A stretch of 64,000 nucleotides of DNA, from the NCBI GenBank assembly GCA_900312665.1, contig ONZQ02000013.1:1-64000 (forward strand), given 5' to 3'. Shown here piece after piece: positions 36,384-47,991 of this stretch. The notes beneath the pieces were generated by a model. It was given only the letters and a program-made list of their open reading frames with translations. It was not told the DNA's origin and made no database searches. Positions within the stretch are counted from its first letter, which is position 1. Every line of letters starts with the position of its first letter. Origin of the DNA: Cephalotrichum gorgonifer. Taxonomy: Eukaryota; Ascomycota; Sordariomycetes; Microascales; Microascaceae. Position numbers and translations under genes: made by a program.

Positions 36384-39321
36384 TCAACAGAGGAGCCGAC
36401 AAAAACTTGACCACATGTCCCATAGTGCACTTGGTGACGAGACATCTCCTGGAGCACCTGGCGACTCGAATTCTTGGCTTGGGCGCTTCAGCAACGGCTC
36501 GCGCTCCGAGTACGGTTGTTGAGCGACAACGGCTGCCGAAAGTCTGCCTTCCACCCTCACGTCTCCGGAGCGACAGTCCTCCCCTTGGCTGGTTGCGGCA
36601 GGGCCCTCACAAGGGCCTGGGGGATCCTGGCTTTTTTTGGGCTGGGCCCTGTCGACGGCATCGGTATCTAGACCCTCTGTCTGAACAAGAGTGGGATCCT
36701 TGTGCAAGACAGCTGTCTCCGAGTTAGCAGCAGTGGGCTCGAGGGAGCCTGGGAGAACCTGGCGTTCTTTGGGATGCCCCCCGTCAAAGGCGTCCGTGCC
36801 TAGACCTTCTGTCTGAACAAGAGTTGAGCCCTCGTGTAAGACGGGTGGCTTCGAGTTTGGTTTTTTCTGGCGTTCCTGCTCATGCCCAATGCTGTTCTTC
36901 CGGAATGTGGACCTAGTAGCATGACTTTGGCGCACGGAGTCGGTACGGCATTCTCGGGCGAGCAGGGAGGTGTCGGTCGTTCTCATGGTGGGGCATCCAG
37001 CGAGGCTTGAGAGATCTGTGTCAGCTCGTCGAGGGCAGTCTTTCGTATTCTTTGTCGTATAGCTTGTACCCTCCTGGCAAAGGCGATCGAGTTCCTGAAG
37101 TTGGGAGACCAGGTCTTGCACCCCAGCCCTATTCCCCGGCGTCATGCGGATCATCCTATCCTGAATGAGATTGAGAAGATCGACGAGGTAGTCGACACAT
37201 AATGGATGACTTCGGAGATCGTCGAACTGCTGTGTCAAAGATGACTCCGTGTCAACACTCGGACTGGATGGGAGAGGTGGACCTTTGCTACAAATAAGAG
37301 AGTGGCCGCACACACTTACCTTTTTAACGTCTGGTTTCAGTGATGCTTTACTGTTTGTATGAGTGTTGGATGGGAAAAAATTGTAGAAGGAATCGATCCG
37401 CACCGACTCATAGTAGTTGTCCTCGTCATTGTGAAGCCGACAGTTCGTAAAGTTCTCGACCACTTCCCAGCCGCCGAGGTACCATGTCACGAATTCTAGG
37501 AGAATACAGCCGAGAGAAAAGATGTCGTAGCTCGGCTCTATCTTATATTTCATCTTGCTCTCTGGAGCCATGTAAGTCAGGGTCCGTGCGTACTTGTCGT
37601 GGCTTTCTTGCATGGACTCAGTACTGTGAAAAGCGGTAACGCCAAAGTCACAGTACTTGAAGTTTCCGAGTGACGTCTCTCCTTCCACATCTTCTTTGAA
37701 CCAAAGAATATTGTGTGGCTTCAAGTCACCATGTCTACCGTGTGCCTTGATCCCCTGAGGCGGCGGGCTGTCGGCAAAGAATGATCCGGCATTGTGGATG
37801 GCATTTAGACCTTCCATAAGGGTGAGACATTGCTTTGAGAACCATAAGATGACCTCTGGATGCTGGTTAGGCTGGGCTGGCTGGGAGTTCTCTTTCCAAA
37901 AATCAAGGAGGTTTCCATCCGCCCATGGAAAGATCAGGTAATAGTATCCCTTCCTCTCGTAGGATGCGAGGAGCCTAATGAGGCTCGGATGAGGTGGCAT
38001 TCTGCGGTGGTTATCGAGCTCCCTTCTAAAATCCGCTTCTTTGCTGGAGAGCAACTTCTTCCGCGCGAGAGGGGGACTCTCAGTATCCGTCGCCTGAGAC
38101 GATCTTGTCTACATAGGTTGTTATTATCAGTGCCCCTGACCTCAAGGACATACTCAGGAACTGACCTCGCTTGTAGAGTCTTGATAGTGTGCACGGTGGA
38201 TTGTAATCTTCTCGACCTCGCCGAAACCTCCTACCGACACCCTGCAGCTTTTCTTGTTGAATGGCAAGATGGTAGGATCGGGAAGGACATAGTGAAGGGG
38301 GGGCGTGGAGCCCAATGAGAAGAATGGAGACAGCAGCCGCCACTGGAAAGTGTCGAACTGTTCTAAACACGAGTATCCCCAGCCTCTGAACACCTCGGTA
38401 GATGATTTGGTACTCTCCAGAGTGAACCTGACTGATGCCGCGCCCTCTTTGTCGTACCTGAAGGTAAAAGGTAGATGCCTGTCGTAGATTTCTGATTTGA
38501 TGAAGCGAGGGATGAGATCTAACTTCTTCATGTATGCAAGGATGGTGAACAACTTCCTCCTGGTTGTCTGGTCGGTATGGGTTCTGGAACGCTCGTCGAC
38601 TGAGTTCCGCCGGGTGACGGGCACCGAGGAAGTACCCCATATCTGGGAGGTATACCCCTCTAGCTGGCTGACGGACCATTCCCGAAAATAGCTCTGTAGC
38701 TCCATGTAGATACGTTCCTTGGTGACGATCTGGTCGAGCTTATCAAACGGAAGGAACCTGTTATCCTTGCCATTATGGTTGGAGCATGACGTAAACACAA
38801 GAGTATCGAATTCGACGACATCAAACTCAGCGTGCGGACCAATATCAAGGGTGGAACTACGGTCCAGAAGCCCTGTCCTCTCCTGAAAATGATCTCCAGT
38901 ATGGCTGAGTAAGTGGGTCTGCGTCGTGTCAGAGGGACGTTGTCGTTGTCTCGGCTGCTCCTTGACATGTCGTCCAGTGGTCTTCAGCTGTGCCTTGTCA
39001 CCACCATCGTAGACAGTGCATGGACCGGTATCTGTAGTGCCTTCAATGCTTCCGGCCCTGAGGTGTGTTGAGTTCCCATCCTTTCCTGCAACGTCCGAGA
39101 GCGTCACTTTCTTTCCCCAGGATGTGACGACAAATCCACTCGCGGGTCCTGGTACGTTCTCCTCCTGGGTGACAACTTGGTTAGCATTTGCCCAAGGGTA
39201 GAGTGAGTGATGGAGACGTAAAGGGCATTTGAGCCCGGGTGTGAGCGAATAGCGGAGTACTAGAGGTAGAAGGAAGAAGGGGGGGGGGTTTTCTTACTCG
39301 GGCGTTATGAGAGGAACCCAT
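36384..39321 (-). CDS. Protein kinase with fungal N-terminal extension (kinase 1), non-RD
   Basis: Exons 39321-39298, 39164-38166, 38108-37320 and 37229-36384; 2658 bases, 885 residues. The tiny first exon (MGSSHNAR) is inferred from a GTAAG donor at 39297 and CTAAC/CAG acceptor before 39164; without it no ATG precedes the frame. Residues 30-310 form an extension shared with the kinase at 45.8 kb. The glycine loop is GGFGEV (about 320-325) and the Lys is in LARKK (about 358). The catalytic loop is RHGDLKPHNILWF (Asp about 469), followed by DFG (about 495) and MAPES. HGD replaces HRD. The 37230-37319 intron is supported by restored homology (VKK|QFDDLRSHPLC) to the paralogue; its 90 bases keep frame if unspliced. 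The C-terminal tail holds two 43-residue repeats. Likely an active Ser/Thr kinase of unknown pathway. Confidence 0.85.
36591..36846 (-). repeat. Duplicated ~43-residue segment in the kinase 1 tail
   Basis: Copies at about 36846-36729 and 36714-36591 both encode a VLH..(S/P)TLVQTEGL.TDA.D core followed by P(K) and P-rich spacer. They lie in the disordered tail after the kinase domain. Confidence 0.8.
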
Positions 39322-40702
39322 TGGCCTTGAGGTAGATGGAAAGGAAGAGTTCGAGGCAATGAAATCTCTTGGGAATGTGGAGGGAGAGGGGTGATCCGGT
39401 TGATTTTTTCGCGCTCATTCTTCGGTTTACCAATTATGGGGAACGTGGCAGTATATCTACGGAATATCTACAGAAGAGCTCTCTGGTAACTACGGTGCGG
39501 GATGGTGCTCCTGAAATCCAGCCTCATGCTGCCTCCTCCCAACGCTTCGCAGCAGTATTTATTAGGGTGGTGGGACTGCCTCATCAGGCTGGCGGCTAGA
39601 AGCCTCCTCTTGAGCGCGCTCGAAATCGAAAAAGGGGTGCAAAACGACCAGCAATATCGCCGTCTGGCTTCTTGCTTTGATGAAGTGTACAACTTTTGGG
39701 GGCCACATGCAGTATTCACCACACTATTGGCTTCATCACAGGAAAGAGTGTGCCGAAATGGACCATCACTGTGTAGAGCCTGGCCAAGGGGCTAAAATGT
39801 ATTCATCATAGTACTTGTAGTGGACAAGGGATTGAAGTACCTGGCCCAGGGTGACACAGTCGGGTGCGATGATCCCAGCGGCAAGGGAAGTACGGTGGTG
39901 GCGAAGGGACAGGCTGAGATGCAGGTGGGTGGGTGGTAGCAACAATACATTGAAAAAGACCAACCGCCTAGGCGTCTTGGTATCTGTTAGTGGCGTCCAG
40001 TAGTAGGCCACGGACCGACTGAGACTGGCCAACAGGGTGGCCATCTAGCTTGCTGTTCGGCTACGTAGTTGGTCGACCTGCCAACAGCCCCCATGCTGAG
40101 CTGAAGAATAACAGGTATGAATACGGCGGCCCCCAAACTTGGTCAGCTACTTTTGTACGGGTACCCGTAATCCTCTCGGAGGCAGGACTTACCGCCGTGG
40201 ATTGGCCGTGTGACAGGCTCACCTACTCCATAAAACACTTGGTGGCGTCGGAACGCGGACCTCGACCTACGAAGGTGTGACAGTGCTCAACGGGGATACG
40301 CCAGCGACCTCTCTTGCCACACTCCTACGCAATTCACTTGCCGAGTCCGTACTGCCCCGGAAAGCACTCATTTTCTTGATCTACATCTTCTCGGTCGTCT
40401 CCGCTGCGAAATTTCGAATTCCCATCTCACCAATCGAAACACAAGTAGAAAAAAGGCTACGACGCTTGGAATTTTGCCACACGACCAACTTTTACACCTT
40501 AAGCGCTCCTTTTTCTCGGTTTCCCTCTCTGAAGAAGATATAACGTGTCCAAGGATCTGCCATCCTACTCGTGTAGCTCTTCCTGAGGGCTTATACCTCC
40601 CAGAGACATTAAAAAAACCATTACACCCCGCCCACCTAACCACCAAGTCCCTACTAGCGATAGAACACCAAACTGGGCCACTTCCACACTCTTACCACAC
40701 CT
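39322..40702. other. Intergenic, no gene recognised
   Basis: About 1.4 kb between head-to-head genes (kinase 1 on minus, the small two-exon gene on plus). Short open frames overlap on both strands at 39.4-40.3 kb with no domain or good splice structure. Must hold both promoters. Confidence 0.5.
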
Positions 40703-41027
40703 ATGTCTGTTCCCTGCTCCCAAGAATCAGATCATTCTTCAGGTGATGCTCCAACAATGACGGGTTCCTACATCACCACCCTCTCGACCAAATACGCAAG
40801 GCCTGAGCGTCTTTCGCTTGAGCTCAGAAAACGCCTGGGCGCAGGGCACTTCCATATAGAAGTTCGCCACGACGTTTACAGCATTACGACCGACACCGTC
40901 CTCCCACGCGTAAGTGTATCCCTCAAGACTGCAATCTCCGAGCTGTACGTCGGACTATGCTGACCGCCATGTGAATCACCAGGAAGTCCTTGAACGGTGT
41001 GTTTCTCGGCAGATTGCTTCTTTCTAG
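40703..41027 (+). CDS. Small two-exon protein, 83 residues, unknown function
   Basis: ATG at 40703, exon 1 to 40909, intron 40910-40982 (GTAAGTG donor, GCTGAC branch point, CACCAG acceptor), exon 2 to TAG at 41027. The product includes SYITTLSTKYARPERLSLEL and GAGHFHIEVRHDVYSITTDT, a balanced composition suggesting a small folded alpha/beta unit, with no signal peptide or membrane segment. I do not recognise the family. The clean intron argues that it is or was a real gene. It sits between kinase 1 and the CorA-like gene. It could also be the first exons of a longer gene whose remainder has decayed in the following 1.2 kb. Confidence 0.5.
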
Positions 41028-42265
41028 AACGCCAAAGCACACCATGCTTTTTTCTTTTACAAAGATTCTTTGAAGCGATTGGGTTCAATGTAAATATGAG
41101 TATGATCGATCGACCTGGGATTGACTTCTGCCGGTGGCGATGGAGGTGACGCCTTTGCGGAAGCAGGAATTTCATAGAAACAGGCACACGGCCGGGAGTT
41201 CTCTTGTTAGACCAGAACTAAGTCGTGTATTCCATTTCTCTCGAATCCTAAGCTTGATTTCCTTCTCCGTCTTCAACCTTGTTGACCCATGCCCCTATCA
41301 ACGAAGGCGTGAGTGGTCTCGGTCACTCATGACTGCTGGTAATGTTCCACTTGAACCACCTCCTGTAGGTTCGTGATTTCTGCCTGTACCAAGTGTTAGT
41401 TTCGGCCAGAGGGTCTGGTGAAACGTATTCCAAATGCTTACGGGCTCTAGGGGCCTCGGAATGGTGCACTGGAACCGGCCGCGTTTCCACTGCGCGCCCG
41501 AGCAGTCGGTCAGCTACATCGACTTGCGATAGGTAACACGTTGATGGTCTCGGGGGGCTTCAAGGCTTACAATGACCATGCAGGTTCCAACTCCAAAAAT
41601 GCCTGTAAAAAATCGCTCAAGGGCGTATTGTTCCACGTATGTGGCGCGAACGAAAGCGATGGCCATGAATGGAGTTTCCGTACCACAATGTCGAATAGAG
41701 TGCTGGACTCGTTGCGGGAAAACAGGGCGGAAAGTGTCAGGTGGTAGCTACCGAATGATGAGAAGCCGCCGCGTCATGGATTTTTCCCCCATAATCTTGC
41801 ACTTTTGTCAATAAAAAGCCCTGCTGTCAGGGTGCCGCCTTATCACCCACCCACCCTTCCATATTTGGTTGACTGCATCGATGCCTGCTTCGGCATGACA
41901 CAACGGTACCCAAAAGAAAGAAGGGCGGGTGGAGGGAGGGAGAGGGGGGGGGGGACGGGGGGAGTATTGAAGCACCTGTCGACGAGAAGGGGCTGTGCTC
42001 GGAATTGTGCATTTTGGACAGGGAACTGCACAAAGGTACTCCGCAGAACAACCACAGTCGAATTTGGCCGTCCGCACACCATGCTATGCAATATCTGTTA
42101 ATAAGCCACCCACCTATACAGAGGGCACACCGCCTCCATAGCCTGTGTGTATTTAAGGCCGGAAATGTGAATATAGCCCAGTACATCACCATGAACCTCG
42201 AGTGGCCCCGAACAGAATTCCACCACAATACCCTCGACACACCGACTAGATCTCAATAGTCTGCT
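41028..42265. other. Intergenic with G-rich tract
   Basis: No gene recognised. A G-rich strand at about 41926-41965 (many G3+ runs, including one of about 11) has quadruplex-forming pattern. The remainder has only short overlapping frames. Confidence 0.5.
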
Positions 42266-42640
42266 ATGGATTTGGCGCGGGACTTTTCAGGGCTTAGACC
42301 GAGCGACTGGGACCGAGTCTTCAAATATGAGCCGAAACCATCCACTGTACTCCAAATGGGGGAGACCGATAAAGTATGGCTGTTGAGAAAACCCGTCGTC
42401 TCAGATGGTGGGAACTCCGAGCTCACTACAGAGTGCTAGATACCACAAACATCCGTGCTAGATGCCGATGAGAACTGGTATAGTTGGCTAAACAAGGCGA
42501 GTCGATGCTCCCAGCGTATTCATTCCGCGACCTTCCTGGGGTCCTGAACTTAGATCCAACGTCTGAAAAGGGTGCAAACTAATAGGGTGGTGACAGCGAG
42601 TTCCATCAGTCCACGATGCTAAGTCGGGATGCCTTGTGGC
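42266..42640 (+). pseudogene. Decayed N-terminal part of the CorA-like gene
   Basis: From ATG at 42266 about 58 codons are open (LARDFSGLRPSDWDRVFKYE, then VWLLRKPVVSD). A TAG follows, then in the same frame NWYSWLNKASRCSQRIHSAT. A one-base frameshift leads to VLNLDPTSEKGAN and further stops. These blocks look like the N-terminus of fungal CorA-like proteins, and the C-terminal part is intact from 42838. No set of introns that removes all the lesions was found, so this half seems broken; a complex splice pattern is the alternative. Confidence 0.55.
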
Positions 42641-42837
42641 GGTGTAGGTGTATCGGCGTTCGCAGATCTAGTATAGTTGGAGTGGCTGACAAAATTTGAA
42701 GTCTAGCAAAGAGGTCACACGATCTCCCGGCATACAGCGGCTCGCCTGGCCGGACGAACAGCTCGCTAGAATGTTCAGAGATTAAGGTTCCTGGAAGAAC
42801 GCTATCTCAGGACACCAGGACTTTCGGTAATAGCTTA

Positions 42838-44205
42838 ATGGGAGAAGGCAAGACCTCTCAGCCAGAACTTGGAGTGGGATCCCAAGGCGGTCAGAGAACT
42901 GTTCGCACCCTGCCATTCTCAAAGAAAACCTTCGAGCTCATCACGGAAAAACTCCATACTCATGCATCAATTGCACGGGTAGTTAGTCGGGCAGACGTCC
43001 CTGCTTTCAACGCAACAAAAGTTCGGATGGGTGATGCTGGAGGCACTAGTTACCCGGCCATCGGTACGTTTGATTGAAGTGCTCTTTCGCAAGCCGCGTG
43101 AATAATGCCCCGGATATTTTACTGACTACCCTAGTCTACAATTCTCGTTCTTCCAATGCCTGGGACATGGACATGGCGTTAACCGTCACACACTTTCCTC
43201 ATTGCCGCTTGACATTTGCCATCCTATTTGGATGTCCAGATACCGTAGAGCAAGATATCATTAGACGACTATGCTTTCTATCCAACGAAGAGGTAGCACA
43301 TCCCCTATTAATGCCTGGGATATTCATGGAAATCGAACGTTCGAGACACCTTCGTCTAGTCGACGCCACAATTGACGATATGGAGGCGAAGATTGTCCAT
43401 CTAGATGATACCGAGAGACGGAGGGAGATGACTCGAGCCGAAGCAGAAAAGAAGAACCAAGACAAGAGGACGGCGTGGCTTGACACGGTATATCTGAAGA
43501 ACAGTCTCATAACTTGGCGCCGCCAGCTCAAGAAGATGGTCGAGCAAGCAGAACAGCTACAACCAAGTAAGCCCCTCGCAGAACAGCAGGGATCGTTGGA
43601 GAGCCCGTACACATCGAAGGGATGGGAGGGGCAGAAACGTCAGGGAGGCGCTTGGAGCACGGGAAGAAGAATCAAGGAACGTATCCAAGAAGTTGTCGAT
43701 GAGTATGATGACAAAATACGGGATTGCGCCATGAGGGTAGACGGGATGGCGATGGCCACTCAATGGGTATGCTGACTCCGGAGTGTTCAAGCTCGTATGG
43801 AAAGACCAGGAGAAAAAGGCTGACCACGATACTCTTTTTTAGGCGAATGGGGAAACAAATCTAGAGATTGCAATGGCTACGGGTCGTGACTCTCGACACA
43901 TGAGATCCATTGCTCTGCTTACGATGATCTTTCTCCCCGGTACCTTTCTGGCGGTATGCCCTCTGTTTCTATTTTCAACCCGCCTTCTCCCTTTACTTTT
44001 GTTAACAGAAACCCGCCAGAGCTTTTTCTCAATGACGTTTTTTGAATGGTCCGATGACAACGGCAACGCGAAGGTCTCTAGTTGGATATGGGTCTATGCT
44101 GCCGCTGCATTGGGCTGTACTGCCTTGACCATTGGGATATGGCACCTATGGTCCACCCGGTGGCGTCTCGGTCGTCTCAGCGAAAAGTGGACATCGCTGG
44201 TGTAG
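42838..44205 (+). CDS. CorA-like membrane protein (fungal family lacking GMN), possibly N-terminally truncated
   Basis: Exons 42838-43063, 43135-43766, 43843-43953 and 44020-44205 give 1155 bases, 384 residues. Splicing at 43063/43135 joins SYPAI to VYNSRSSNAWDMDMALT in frame. A long charged helical region (RRREMTRAEAEKKNQDKRTAW, IKERIQEVVDEYDDKIRDC) leads to ETNLEIAMATGRDSRHMRSI and two membrane helices, about 309-330 (LLTMIFLPGTFLASFFSM) and 345-367 (WIWVYAAAALGCTALTIGIW). This is the CorA-type C-terminal layout, but the GMN motif of true Mg2+ channels is absent, so ion transport is unproven. The last acceptor (44019) is chosen over the nearer one at 44008 because only it keeps frame and gives FLASFFSM. 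The ATG at 42838 may be a secondary start left after loss of the upstream half. Confidence 0.72.
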
Positions 44206-45823
44206 AGTGAATTCGATAGCCGGCCCCCGCGATAAACTGCTCGCACAACACCACGTTCTCAGTCGAAGCTACTCGACGAGGGACCACTACACCCCCCAAA
44301 ATCTAGTCTCGACGTAAAGCTAGGTGCAGAACCCAGAGACTATTGTGCTTCGTTAATCAACTTAAGGAAGGGCGGTTTACAAAGGGAGAGAGAAGTGGGG
44401 AGCTGGCCCAGTACAGGCCCGAGAAGACTAGGAGGTGCAATACCCAGAAACATAGCATAATACTACTCACTCATAGATTTGATTACTTCTTCTGGAAGCA
44501 TAATAGGACCAAAGGATCAAGTCAGAATATCCTCTATATAAAGGGGCTATCGAACACCCCCTTCTTACGATCTATAAAATTAGGTCAACTGAACTAACAT
44601 ATTGAGGTCTCGTAGATCATCCCCATCAGTCCTAATATACGCTGGAGATAAGCAGACGGCCTCTGGACAGGGGCGGCGCTTTAATTTAGTACTGATAGAT
44701 AAAGTAAGTAGAGCAAGAGTAAACACATGGCGACATAGCACCGGAATTTTATCCCGATACCGACTCACTACCTCGATGGTACCATTAGGACCGAGTCCAG
44801 GACCGAATCCCTACACCGGTTGTCGGCACGCAGGGTGCATCAAACTGGTTTATCGCTCGAAGCTCCTGAACCATCTTAGGCTCAAAGATTGCACATTGTG
44901 ATGGTGCGTGAATGGGAGCAGTGGTGTCTTCCCCTCCTCAGGTCAAGATTGCCCAATAGCAACAATTTTAAATCGGTACCGGCCCGAAGCCGAGCTGCAT
45001 GCTAGGGTATTTCCGGATGCGATTTTCGGTACTAGTACTTAAGTAGAGGTACTTCAATTTACATATACTTTTAGGTCATGTTATTGGTGACGGTTCTGGT
45101 TCATTGGGGCTCGGTGCCCCATGGCCCCCCTTTCATCGATGAGGTGGGCCACACCGTTGGGATGCGCCTCCTTTCGAGCTCTCAGGTGCTGGGTGTGGCT
45201 GTGTTCTTACCGCACCGAACTCCTGCACTTTGAGCTTCAAATCCCTCACATTCTAGAGCCACAGGCCGGATTCAAGCATGATGACCAGCAGCTACGCCTC
45301 AGTTTTTGCCATGCATCACATTGTCTTGGCATTATAACAACATACCAGCAATGAGAATAACCATGCAGCAACCACACTATCAGTGACAAGGCTGCGTCAA
45401 AAGGTTTAATGCTGAGAGGACATCACTTTGCATACGGTGGTCCGTGTGTGCCCATGCATGTATGTACATGCATATACCATTGCACTTGTTACACGCCTAA
45501 GTTATTGCGTTTTGGTGACCGGCCGGACGCAAGAATGAAGCAAGAATATATAGTCTCAGACCTCTACGAGGATCCATGACTTCCTCGGTGCTCTAGTCTT
45601 TCCAACTAGTCTTTCAAACAGCACCTATCATGGTCTCCGTCTTTCTACGTACAGCAGAACATTTCACCTTGCTCGGGCTATCTTTTCCCACAATCGCCTC
45701 CTTTGGGATTCGTTCCTTGAGATTGGAGCTTCTCTGCATCATCATCGTGATCGGTGGAAGTGTTTGGCCCCTGTCCACGAAAACCCTTCCGAGGTCACTT
45801 GCAATCACAGCATACAGTGAGGG
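44206..45823. other. Intergenic, no gene recognised
   Basis: 1.6 kb. An AT-rich patch around 44.45-44.75 kb contains a CTATATAAAG box (about 44533) without a convincing ORF behind it; this may be an eroded repeat. The last few hundred bases should hold the kinase 2 promoter. Confidence 0.5.
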
Positions 45824-47991
45824 ATGGAACCACATGATTCGGAGCCTTTCCCCTCGACGCTCCCACAGGTAGAAATAACCATTGCGTCGCCTCGAGGAAG
45901 CGGGGGAAGCCTCCAACACACACCAGTCCCACAACCACCGACCCATCAACAAGAGAATCATAAGCCTCTCTCCCCGGTTGAAAGTCCCGGGGAAGACCCG
46001 GAAAGCCTCGGCACACCGGTTTCACAACCACCGACCCATCAACAAGAGCACCATAAGCCTCCCTCCCCAGTTGATAGCGCCAGAATGGTCCCGAAAACCC
46101 TCACCGCTCTCTTGCACGCTTCTCGTCTTCATGAGAAGGCCCAAAGGAAAGGGAGAAGATTCTGGACTCTACCAGTCCTGGAACGTGTTGTTACCTTCCC
46201 AACGGCTCTGCGTGCTTTGCAGAGCGGTAAAATTCCAAAGCACAAGGCCGAGCGGATCGCAAAGGCTATACTTCAGCCGCCAGCACCCGGGAAGGCCTCA
46301 TATCTCAAGATTTTCTGCCTTTTGGAGCTATGTAACGCAATGGGAGCCATTGAAGATTTCATTTGTCCAGACAGCGGCGTCAGTGACGACGACCTTCCCC
46401 TTGCGAGTATATTCACGGACGACGGGGTGGAGCTGCGAAAGGAGAACGGGAAAAGTCCATCATGCTTCAAGGAGTGGCACTCTAGTTCTCTGGAAAGCTT
46501 TGAGAGGTACCAGTATGAGGTTTGTCCTCATATCTTCAGCATCACCGATAAGACGAAAGCGCCCCATTTTGACCTAGAGCCCGAGGTTATCCTCCCGTTC
46601 TTACTTCCTGGGGGCGAGATAAGGGAGCGCCTGCCCAGCGATGATAGGATCGGCGCTTTTGGGGAGGTTTTCCAGTATCATATCCCCCCTGAGTGTCATG
46701 GGTTTGACAAAATCGTTACCGAGGCAAGTTACAATATCAAAGTCCTCAATCTTTCGAAGCTGGTCCTGTTCTAACCTATCAATGGCATGGAAGCTTCACC
46801 TAAAGGAAGAAGGGGGGATATTTGCAGTGAAGAAGCTTCACAAAGGAAAGGTAAATGACTGGAAGTTGTTCAAGCATGAAGCCGACCAACTACAGAAATT
46901 TAATGGGCGCACCAGTCCCCATATCGTCACATTGTTAGCGACATTCAGCCAGGATGGCGAGCACTTCTTTATATTCCCCTTTGCCGAGGCCGATCTCTGC
47001 AAATACTGGGAGACGAAGTCTCCCCCAAGGCATTGGGAATTTACTCGCTGGTATGCAGACCAGCTATCCGGTCTCATTGAGGCTATCTTCAGCATTCACT
47101 TTCCCAACTCTTCCGATTCTCTCCAGCCCGGCCAGGGAAAGTTCGGTCGCCATGGAGACATCAAGCCGGATAATATTTTGTGGTTCAAATCGACCTCGCA
47201 CGCCCAAGGTCTCTTCGTCGTGTCAGATCTTGGCTTGTCCGCATTGAATTCAGACAAGAGCAAGTCCAACATTCCTGGGCAGAACGTTCCTCCAGTTCCC
47301 GGGTATCGGCCCCCGGAGTGTGACATTGAACAAGCTAAGGTCAGTAGGCTTTTCGACGTGTGGACCATGGGCTGCCTATATCTAGAAATGATCACATGGT
47401 ATCTTGGCGGCGAGGACCTGAGACTGGAGTTTGAGAATCGACGGACGACGACTTTCCTGATAACAGGGGGTCTGACCAACCAATTCTACAACTTGGAGGC
47501 GAGCGCCGAGGGACAAGGAATGTTCATACAGTTCATCAAACCTGAGGTCACCAAAGTAAGTGGAAATTCGTTGACTGCGCGCAGAAATCTGGGCCGGTGG
47601 TTGCTGACATTTCCACCCCAAGTGGATTCACCGACTTCGACGCCATGAAGCCTGTACAGAATTCGTCCACGACCTCATCGACATCATCGAGAGAGACATG
47701 ATTGTAATCTTGGCGGATCCGCCAAAGAGAGCCGATTCCAGGAAGCTCAAGCGTTTGTTCGGAAATGTGCGCGAAAAGTGCAAGAAAAGCAGGGATTACT
47801 GTGAATTACCCGCTCCGCGGTCGATCCCCAGACATCTTAACGTCGTCAAGGAAGGTGTATGTGTCAGGTTGGATCCTGTGGTGGTGTACCAGATGTCCAA
47901 CCACCAGCAAGAGGGCCAAGTCGGGCAGAGAGTCTTCAAGGGCAACGCGTTGAGGTCTGCTAGGCCAGAGCAATATCAGGATGCGGAGTGA
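45824..47991 (+). CDS. Protein kinase with fungal N-terminal extension (kinase 2), paralogue of kinase 1
   Basis: Exons 45824-46723, 46794-47555 and 47623-47991; 2031 bases, 676 residues. The first intron starts GAG|GCAAGT and ends AAG after a TTCTAAC branch point, a GC-AG intron; no GT donor keeps the frame. The N-terminus has a Pro-rich duplicated segment (QPPTHQQE.HKP.SPV). The extension (KASYLKIFCLLELCNAM, then DDDLPLAS) aligns with that of kinase 1. The kinase domain has GAFGEV (about 277-282), IFAVKK (Lys about 313) and RHGDIKPDNILWF (Asp about 422). DLG replaces DFG (about 445-447), and RPPE stands at the APE position. After the second intron comes WIHRLRRHEACTEFVHDLID, again matching kinase 1. 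All catalytic residues are present; HGD makes it non-RD. Function unknown. Confidence 0.86.
45919..46080 (+). repeat. In-frame duplication in the kinase 2 N-terminus
   Basis: Two copies of about 70 bases (starting about 45919 and 46012) share ACAACCACCGACCCATCAAC and encode QPPTHQQE followed by HKP.SPV. They lie in a Pro/Ser-rich, probably disordered region. Confidence 0.85.
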
